A program made the translations under genes and the position numbers. Under the pieces are notes generated by a model. It had not been told where the DNA came from and made no database searches. It saw only the letters and a list, made by a program, of their open reading frames with translations. From NCBI GenBank assembly GCA_017163975.1, contig JAFFSR010000299.1:1661501-1725500 (forward strand): a DNA stretch of 64,000 bases. Reading direction: 5' to 3'. Numbering within the stretch: the first letter of the stretch is position 1; each line of letters opens with the position of its first letter. Shown piece by piece: positions 57,361 through 64,000 of this stretch. This DNA comes from Anastatus disparis. Its lineage: Eukaryota; Arthropoda; Insecta; Hymenoptera; Eupelmidae.

Positions 57361-58467
57361 TTAAGAAATTACTTTTAAGTTGTTATCAATGTAATCTTTG
57401 AAAACGTTTAATAATTTTTGTGTGTCAAATTTTCTGTTAATATTATTTTTGTGTTTATGTATATTAATCATTTCTGAGATCAGTCTTTTATGATAGTTGT
57501 TTTCAGTGTCAAGTATTTTAACTTTTTCCACATCAAAACACATGCTACGGCCAGTATTATTTTCATGAATATAAGTAGCTGATCTTTCTCTTTTGTGTAT
57601 ACAATCCGACTTATGTTCTTTTATGCGAGTTAACAGTGTGCGACTAGTTTGGCCTATGTAACAACAGTCACAGTCCTTACATTCTATTTTATAAACCACG
57701 TTAGTTTTATTTGATTTTTTTGTGATGTCTTTACCTAATTGAGAATTGCATTTAATTTTATTATCCAAATTAAAAATTAATTTAAAATTGAATTTCTTAC
57801 ATATTTTTTTAAAAGTGAATTCATGATCTTTAGAGTAAGGAAATATAATTAAATTATTTTTGTTGTCTAAAGTAAAATTATTATTAAGATCATTCTGAGA
57901 GTGTTTTTTAGTTTTTGTTCTTTTTTTAATATATTTGTTAATGAAATCAATTGGATAATTGTTATTAATGAGCAATTCTCTAATTTTGCTAAAATTCTTT
58001 GAGTGATATTGTCTGTCAGACAGTTTAAGTACTTTGTCCACCAACGTGTAAATGATGCCAATCTTGTGAGAGATGGGTCCATGAGAGTTGAAATTTAGAT
58101 ACTGTCCTGAGTGTGTGTCCTTTATATACCAATCTGTTTTTACGTTATTTTTATCATTAAAATCAATATTGACATCAAGATAATGCAGAGTATTATTAAC
58201 AGGTTTTTCCAAAGTGTGTTGTATGTGTTCATCAAAGGAGTTGAAAACTTCAAGAATTTCATCGATTTTATCATTACTTGCGCAAATCAGACCATCGTCT
58301 ACGTATCTTTTATAAAAAGTAACTGAGTTTTTTAAAATCGAGAGGCTGTTTTGTTCAACATCCTGCATAACAATTTCGGCCAATATTGGGCTCAAGAGGC
58401 TACCCATTGCGCATCCAAAAATTTGCTTGTAGAATTTACCATTGAAAGTAAAATAATTATTATTCAT
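57361..58467 (-). CDS. Penelope-like reverse transcriptase/GIY-YIG endonuclease, C-terminal 368 residues
   Basis: The frame begins after MNNNYFTFNGKFYKQ with GCAMGSLLSPILAEI (RT motif 4 region) and FYKRYVDDGL (catalytic YVDD), then HYLDVNIDF. After a linker the endonuclease starts at about residue 255: NVVYKIECKDCDCCYIGQTS, with RIKEHKSD and a downstream Glu/His-rich region. The CCHH-GIY-YIG architecture is diagnostic of the Penelope order. The N-terminal RT part is in the separate frame at 58490 and the fingers/palm segment between the two is absent, so this copy is defective even though this frame is clean. Confidence 0.9.
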   Translation of the reverse strand: MNNNYFTFNGKFYKQIFGCAMGSLLSPILAEIVMQDVEQNSLSILKNSVTFYKRYVDDGLICASNDKIDEILEVFNSFDEHIQHTLEKPVNNTLHYLDVNIDFNDKNNVKTDWYIKDTHSGQYLNFNSHGPISHKIGIIYTLVDKVLKLSDRQYHSKNFSKIRELLINNNYPIDFINKYIKKRTKTKKHSQNDLNNNFTLDNKNNLIIFPYSKDHEFTFKKICKKFNFKLIFNLDNKIKCNSQLGKDITKKSNKTNVVYKIECKDCDCCYIGQTSRTLLTRIKEHKSDCIHKRERSATYIHENNTGRSMCFDVEKVKILDTENNYHKRLISEMINIHKHKNNINRKFDTQKLLNVFKDYIDNNLKVIS

Positions 58468-58489
58468 AATAAAATTAATAATTTTAATA

Positions 58490-58810
58490 TTAATAACATT
58501 TATTTGTAGTAGTTAAGACAAGATTTTTATGACTTTTATTACTAGTGTCATTACTGAATAAAGAGTTTTTATTTAACTTTTTAATAAGATTATTTGTTAA
58601 TTTTTCTAACATGGGCAAAGGATCTTTATCAATTTTATGGTATAAACTGATATCATTTAAACAATCTTCAACTCTATTATTATAATCTTGGGTGTTAAAA
58701 ACCACTAAAGCACCTCCCTTATTAGTTCTAGAAATTTTCAAACCAGTATGCTCATTGAAAAATTTATTAGCATTATTAAAGTACTTAAACTGTCTGACAG
58801 ACAATATCAC
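58490..58810 (-). pseudogene. Penelope-like RT, N-terminal fragment
   Basis: 106 codons including SRTNKGGALVVFNTQDYNN, the KGxAxVV motif near the start of Penelope reverse transcriptases. It then stops at TAA 58490. About a hundred residues expected before the 58467 frame (YGLPKxHK region) are missing. Confidence 0.75.
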
Positions 58811-59452
58811 TCAAAGAATTTTAGCAAAATTAGAGAATTGCTCATTAATAACAATTATCCAATTGATTTCATTAACAAATATATTAAAAAAAGAACAAAA
58901 ACTAAAAAACACTCTTAGAATGATCTTAATAATAATTTTACTTTAGACAACAAAAATAATTTAATTATATTTCCTTACTCTAAAGATCATGAATTCACTT
59001 TTAAAAAAATATGTAAGAAATTCAATTTTAAATTAATTTTTAATTTGGATAATAAAATTAAATGCAATTCTCAATTAGGTAAAGACATCACAAAAAAATC
59101 AAATAAAACTAACGTGGTTTATAAAATAGAATGTAAGGACTGTGACTGTTGTTACATAGGCCAAACTAGTCGCACACTGTTAACTCGCATAAAAGAACAT
59201 AAGTCGGATTGTATACACAAAAGAGAAAGATCAGCTACTTATATTCATGAAAATAATACTGGCCGTAGCATGTGTTTTGATGTGGAAAAAGTTAAAATAC
59301 TTGACACTGAAAACAACTATCATAAAAGACTGATCTCAGAAATGATTAATATACATAAACACAAAAATAATATTAACAGAAAATTTGACACACAAAAATT
59401 ATTAAACGTTTTCAAAGATTACATTGATAACAACTTAAAAGTAATTTCTTAA
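58783..59452 (+). pseudogene. Inverted duplicate of the Penelope C-terminal region
   Basis: The same amino acids as the minus-strand copy from the YPIDFINKYI region to the final NLKVIS, on the opposite strand. One frame change near 58910 interrupts it, and from 59045 it matches the minus copy residue for residue. It lacks the RT core. Confidence 0.85.
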
Positions 59453-60188
59453 GATAATAACATTTAACATTCCAATATTTTAGTAATTTTTTTTTTAATT
59501 TTTAAATTGTTATTATTATCTTTAATTGTTTTAATTTTAATTTTAATTTTATTTACTTCACATGTGTTTATGTAAAGGCAGAAACATTCCTCATGCATTT
59601 TTTTGGAAAAATTTGAAACTTTGCACATTATTTGTGATTTTCTAAATGTTTGCGCATGTGCAAATGTGTGGGGGATTTATAGGTGGTATATGAATTTTAC
59701 CCAACAACTTTTCACTTCTTGATAAGCGTCGCCGCTCTAATTACATTCTATTGTTCCTTGACACTGTACTTAATTTTAGTTTGACTCTACATGTTTGTGT
59801 AGTATCTTATATAGAAATTATATTTCTTTATAACAGTTTTATTTTGTACTATGAAAATGATATATTGTTTACTACGAATGTATTCTCATAATAATTACTT
59901 ATTACAATCAATAGAAAGAAAAAGATTAAAAAGAAAGATTAGGTATTTATGCTATATTATGTGCAAATTGTTTATGAATATTTGTTAGTTTATATAAAAA
60001 AATTCTTGTAATCTTATTAATTTTAGATAATCAATTGGAAATGTAGTAAACTGTATTATATTGTTTTGCCTGAAGAGAGTCATTTTTTAAATATGACTGA
60101 AACGTTGCAAGTTTAATTTATAATAAATTTATTGACAGTAAAAGTTGTTTTAATCATTAAAATACAATGACTTATTTTACACTTACAT

Positions 60189-60386
60189 TTAAAGAACACG
60201 CTTAAAATAAAGTGTCAATATGAGAGTTCCATACTGGAATGTTATAGGACTACCGTGCGCGTCTCTCATATCAATAAAAATATTGTTAAATGCATTTTTC
60301 ATCAGTGGTATACATTTAATAGGCGCAAAATTTTTTACTATTGTAGTTCTCAATTTGTAATAGTGCGACGATGCTATTTCAAGCAT
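60189..60386 (-). pseudogene. Polinton structural protein, C-terminal fragment
   Basis: A 65-codon frame with IPLMKNAFNNIFIDMRDAHG and FQYGTLILTLYFKR, ending at TAA 60189. The pattern FxxIxIDxRDxxGxxIxFxxGxxxxTLxFKR is a common C-terminus of Polinton minor structural proteins. The upstream part is displaced by the unknown insert starting near 60390. Downstream lies the target site of the Penelope element and then the basic protein gene, so the original gene order is preserved. Confidence 0.6.
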
Positions 60387-60394
60387 CGCGCTTT

Positions 60395-61640
60395 AACCGG
60401 GTTCCGCGCTCAAACGCTACGAGGCGTTACTCCCGCAATGGGAATAGCGCGCTCCAAAGCATATAAGTCGGCAAGACGGCCGGCTAAAACGGACTCTCTC
60501 CCCTCTCCCTATGTAGAGAAGTTATGCTTTACATAGTGAGAGCTCACCTACGTGTGTCAATGTGTATAAGGGGGATTCCTATACACATTGCAGACCGTTC
60601 TTACCTGGGCTTAGCTTGACTAAGTTTTCCATCCATTCCCAGTAACTATGCATAAGGGGGTTTCCTATGCATAGTTTCCTATCTCTTACCTCCACCTTTT
60701 CGGTCGAGGTAGTTCCTCCGCCAGTCGATGGAGTTTCCACGACTAGCTCATCTTCTCTTTGTCTACCCTGAGGCTGGGAGGTAGCATTATCGTGTCTTCC
60801 TGCGACACTGACCCGCTTCCAGTCTATACCGGGTGTCATCGAGACATAGCTCGTATTATCTGCCGCCGGTAAAGTAAATTCCGACCGTAACCGCCGTCGA
60901 GAATATCGTAGCCTGTATATAGTTTATTATTTTTCCTTTATTAATAATAAGATTGTTAAAAACCGCGTCACCGGCAAGAATAAATACCGACCGCCAGAAA
61001 GAGATCAATTAAATCTCGTAACCTGTAAATAGTCTACCTTTTCTTTTATCCTAGTTTGTAACCGATACCGTTCGGAATTTATTATTAAGTATAATCTTTG
61101 TTAAACCGCGTCGCCGGTAAAAATAATACCGACCGCTCAAACATACAATTTAACCTTAGTTCATTCATATTTTTGCGTGCCGCCGTTTTCGGCCAATTTT
61201 CCAAGATTATCATTTGGTTAAGTAACCTTGTATTAGTTTTGAGTTCAAATCAATAAATGCAAAGAATATTTATTGTGAAAAATATAAAATGCACGACTCA
61301 TACTCATTTACCAGTTCCGCTATACCTGTCCTGTAAATCCGCCCCGTCATTTACCGCTTTAGTTTTAAGATTTGTTATTTCGTCAATTTAATTATTATTT
61401 AAACGTAATAGTAAATTTCTTTTTCCTTCAATTACAGTTAACTTTTCATTCTTAAACTCATTTTTATTTTTATTATTAAACTCAGTAATTTCAATTTAGT
61501 TTATAAGTTTTGAACTTTGGCTTATTCGAACCACCGACCGACCATCTTCCAGCATCAACCCTCAGGTAAAAGTAAAAGTCTGATGCCGCCGACGTCAACG
61601 AGTTGTCTAAAGTAACCGACCAGAAAAGCCAAACGTTACA
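60395..61640. mobile_element. GC-richer insert of unknown type between Polinton genes
   Basis: Both ends abut Polinton coding remnants, so it is an insertion. It contains an 86-codon minus-strand frame (60839-60579) with a consensus donor (CAG-GTAAGAAC near 60608). Also present are two covarying hairpins, a degenerate ~125-bp repeat with GCCGGTAA and CCGACCG motifs (60862-61140), and an AATAAA near 61252. The layout resembles a solo LTR or LTR plus leader, but no matching termini were found. Confidence 0.5.
60558..60676. repeat. Twin hairpins with identical loops and different stems
   Basis: 60558-60590 is an 11-bp stem CAATGTGTATA with loop AGGGGGATTCC. 60644-60676 is an 11-bp stem AACTATGCATA with loop AGGGGGTTTCC. 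Both stems pair perfectly although their sequences differ. Confidence 0.75.
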
Positions 61641-61682
61641 ATAGACATTGTCTAAAGAAACAATTCTGAGTAATTAGGCTTG

Positions 61683-62251
61683 TGTGTCCCCTACTGTAAA
61701 AGGTTCACAATCGTCCAAGTAGACAAAAAACTGCTCAGATATAGCACTTGCCAAGCATGCCGGTCTGTTACCTGTCATAGGCCCCTCATTATTATCTATT
61801 ATAAACCGCATATGAGAGAATCCTGGCGTTACTGTTATTGTTTTTGTTCACCTTCTGATTTTCTGGCGCTCATTTAACCAAGATCGTATCCTAATATTTT
61901 ACCAATTTTTTCACCTATTGTTAAATAATGTGTTGACTCGCAGTTCATATCACACACAGTTTTAAGTTGATGATATCCAAAAGCTTTAGACTAACGTGTA
62001 AAATTTAAATGATTACGCATGTTAAAGCTAATATTATTTATACTTTCAACTAATTGTTCTACATTTTTATAATTACTGCACGATATTTCGTGTATATAGA
62101 TTGTGTATAGCTTGCTGGTTGCTTTTTCTAAATCATTTTCAGTATAGAAAAAATTCAATTTCGTTTCTTTAGTTTTTCGTGAAAAATGTGGAATAGTACA
62201 GGGTATATGAATCTCTGCAAGATCAACACACCAGTCATCGTGAAGCTGCAT
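61683..62251 (-). pseudogene. Polinton structural protein (WxVxLAEI family), broken
   Basis: Starts MQLHDDWCVDLAEIHIPCTI and continues YTIYIHEISCSNYKNVEQLV, then an IGEKIGKILGYDLG segment near 61890, a stop, and in another frame a QFFVYLDDCEPFTVGDTQ segment to about 61683. The order DWxVxLxEIxxPxT, a YKNVEELVxxIN helix, a LGF segment and FVYCDxVEPxxVGD is what I recall for a conserved Polinton capsid-associated protein. It follows the integrase on the same strand. It is broken by a stop and frameshift and its end is cut by the unknown insert. Confidence 0.6.
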
Positions 62252-62309
62252 TTCATGAGGTAGTTGCGTGGTAAAACAAGTAGTTGTACTATCAGGAAAA
62301 TATCTCTTG

Positions 62310-63100
62310 CTACTGTGACTGGGTAATACAAAATGAAATTCTTAAGTACTCATATTGTAAGGAGCTCGGATTCGAGAATCCACGAATTAAATTTTTGGGG
62401 TATCCTATCCACTTTACAAGGACTTCTTTTTTCTTGCCTTGACCTCTAGAAAGTATAAATCGTGCAATTTCAAAAGTTTTTGTTTCCATACCATTTTTAC
62501 CTACGAAAGTAAATTCTCTGTTATAAAAAAACCCTTGGATTTTTTCTTCTGCCAGATCAACATAGCCTTTTTCAAAAACATGCTTCGCGCGACTAATACG
62601 CACAAAGTCACCAACCTTGTATTTAGCAAGTTTTGATCCACGTGCTTTTTTTCCATCATTGCGTTTTTATAAATGCTCTAAATTTTCACGCACATGTATT
62701 GCATTGTATATAGTAACAGAAGCCGGTATCATTTTTATACTACTATGAGGTGTATGATTATAACTTCGTACAAGGTCCTGTAATATATCTATATATCTAT
62801 ATGAATTTCTGTATGTGAAATATCGCAATGAACGTTCTTTTAAAGTTCTGTTGAAGCACTCAACAACAGCAGCCTTAACATCTGGAGAAGGAGCAATACC
62901 ATATAGAATACCTTTAGCTTTTAAAAATTTTTGGAAAGCACCACCTATAAATTCTTTACCACGGTTAGTTTATAAGAATACAGGTATTCGACCCTTTGCT
63001 CTGGACAAAATTTCAACGAAAGCTTTTACGACTGCCTAAGCGGTTTTATCCTTCATGGGTTGAGCGAAAGCAAATTCACTAAATAGCTGATTCCATTCAG
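62310..63100 (-). pseudogene. Polinton retroviral-type integrase, inactivated
   Basis: Minus-strand order: FAFAQPMKDKTA near 63060, VKAFVEILSRAKGRIPVFL near 63010 followed by TAA, then NRGKEFIGGAFQKFL. An AVVECFNRTLKERSLRYF segment (with the catalytic Glu) follows, then a YNHTPHSSI segment. After another stop near 62670 comes VRISRAKHVFEKGYVDLAEE with a chromodomain-like KEVLVKWIGYP near 62400. This is the rve-fold integrase plus SH3-like and chromo parts typical of Polintons. The Asp expected before RGKEF is Asn and two stops are present, so it cannot act. Confidence 0.8.
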
Positions 63101-63104
63101 ATTC

Positions 63105-63362
63105 ATGCAGGCCGTCGCGAATCGAATTTTTTTGGCTGAAAACTATGTGAATGTGTTCTTATACTCAACAGAAGATGTGAAGACCCTGATATACGGCTTA
63201 AAAAATTTTTTTCTTGACGCTATAGCCTATTTTGTGTTAAATGTTAAAATGGAAGGCGAAAAAATGAAAATGGACCTCCGTATTCAAAATGCTCTATCTC
63301 CGTCAATTTTTAACTTTTCAAGACAACAGGTAGCAAAGTCGCGTTCCAAGCGTATTCATTAG
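63105..63362 (+). CDS. Hypothetical 85-codon frame opposite the integrase start
   Basis: The product has an amphipathic character (YGLKNFFLDAIAYFVLNVKM, then GEKMKMDLRIQNALSPSIF). It is antisense to the 5' flank of the integrase. The residue mix looks more protein-like than the usual shadows, but no family is recognised. It may be the end of a neighbouring gene fused by deletion. Confidence 0.25.
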   Translation: MQAVANRIFLAENYVNVFLYSTEDVKTLIYGLKNFFLDAIAYFVLNVKMEGEKMKMDLRIQNALSPSIFNFSRQQVAKSRSKRIH

Positions 63363-63470
63363 CAATATAGCGCATCGCAGTAGATAAGAAGAGATCAATT
63401 TGAAAAACAAATCGTTTACCTTTTACAATAATTTTTTTTTGCTTAATTAAAAGATTTTGAGTTAATTACA

Positions 63471-63669
63471 ATGGCATCATTACTGACCAAGATAAAGAGA
63501 AAGGACTTTAAAAAATGCACACGAAATCTATGTACCATTCATCGAAAAATCCATTTCGAGGATTGGGCAGTATAACGAAGTCTTTGCAGCGCTGTATCCA
63601 AAGATTTTGATATCTAGAAAAGATAAAGTTTGCGCTGCATGTTATAAATTATTCTTAGAAGAAGTTTAA
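63471..63669 (+). pseudogene. Small Cys-containing protein, two frameshifts, unrecognised
   Basis: ATG 63471 gives MASLLTKIKRKDFKKCTRNL. Related coding continues in other frames (NPFRGLGSITKSLQ, then YPKILISRKDKVCAACYKLF) to TAA 63669. The CAAC pair with an upstream Cys could be a zinc-binding end. It resembles small proteins seen near insect transposons, but I cannot name it. Confidence 0.35.
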
Positions 63670-63821
63670 GAAAAATTCATCTTGATTACTTAATCATTTT
63701 AAAATACGTTTGGGCGAGTCACTTTTGTTTAAATGCAAAAGTTTTTTTGCATCAGAAAAGCCAGCTTCGTGACCTGGGTTGAAATATTTTTTTTTACCTT
63801 TAGGGCGCAAAATACGATTTT

Positions 63822-63912
63822 CTATGCTTGTCAAGCGTGTGCAAAATAGTACTTTTGCGCCCTAGGGCGGGAATGTTCTATTTTGCGCCCGCTTGACAAG
63901 CATAGAAATCGA
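63822..63912. repeat. Inverted repeat around a GGGCGCAAAATA motif
   Basis: CGATTTTCTATGCTTGTCAAGCG at 63822 pairs with CGCTTGACAAGCATAGAAATCG ending at 63912. Further GGGCGCAAAATA / TATTTTGCGCCC pairs lie inside and just outside, forming nested alternatives. Confidence 0.8.
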
Positions 63913-64000
63913 ATTTTTCACCCTTTGGATCAAAAAACAATATGTGTACCACGAACGCAAGGAAATTCGTGGCCCTCGTGCGAATTTAGCACCCTTACTT

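Larger units (their letters stand above)
56611..60165 (-). mobile_element. Penelope-like element with inverted partial copy
   Basis: A 16-bp target duplication AATGACTTATTTTACA lies at 56595-56610 and 60166-60181. The minus-strand main copy is 56611-58810. A 5'-truncated copy in the opposite orientation is joined to it at about 58778, giving 1.39-kb inverted arms (56648-58035 and 58778-60165) that are almost identical. Penelope-like elements are known for such partial inverted copies at one end. The element sits in the second Polinton. Confidence 0.9.

Overview
The window is AT-rich, gene-poor eukaryotic nuclear DNA, most likely from an insect. Evidence for this is the short spliceosomal introns, a TATA plus TCAGT-type initiator promoter, one exon of a fatty acyl-CoA reductase gene, and a transposon load dominated by Polinton/Maverick, Penelope, Jockey-type LINE, CACTA-like and TTAA-site elements. 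A hymenopteran source is possible from the style of the Polinton proteins, but this is only an impression. Nothing looks bacterial and there is no CRISPR array.

Layout. 1-1500: one arm of a 220-bp inverted repeat (partner at 23.06-23.27 kb), a foldback element and simple repeats. 1.5-9.8 kb: a decayed Polinton with capsid-type genes, a spliced protein-primed family B DNA polymerase broken by stops and by a MITE, and two relatives of one Polinton gene of unknown function at its two ends. 10.2-11.4 kb: two TTAA-flanked MITEs and a tandem repeat. 11.6-20.9 kb: a CACTA-like transposon with two reverse-strand genes (an eight-exon SAM-domain protein and a transposase-like protein), with four smaller elements nested in one intron. 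21.2-22.5 kb: two short acidic/basic ORFs around a palindrome, with histone-type stem-loops at 22.45 kb and, inverted, at 11.45 kb.

23-32 kb: layered insertions in a transposon built of ~150-bp tandem repeats. They include a 5'-truncated LINE with a 7-bp target duplication, several TTAA elements (one inside another, one inside the LINE reverse transcriptase), and a 1.6-kb double-hairpin foldback. 34-37.8 kb: an element bounded by inverted arrays of a ~12-bp repeat, holding a tRNA-derived SINE and another foldback. 38-41.2 kb: a Tc1-like transposase fragment, two unrecognised exon-like frames, and a strongly strand-asymmetric G-rich minisatellite. 43-45 kb: LINE ORF1 remains and a long palindrome. 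48.2 kb: the fatty acyl-CoA reductase exon, the only confident host coding sequence, followed by a decayed LINE endonuclease and foldbacks.

54.2-63.2 kb: a second decayed Polinton, all on the minus strand: integrase, two structural proteins, a small basic protein and an adenovirus-type protease. It is split by a 3.6-kb Penelope-like element with a 16-bp target duplication and by a GC-richer insert of unknown type that carries two covarying hairpins.

Most coding sequences are broken by stops or frameshifts. The CACTA-like genes are the least damaged. Coordinates of repeat boundaries and splice sites were read by eye and may be off by a few bases.
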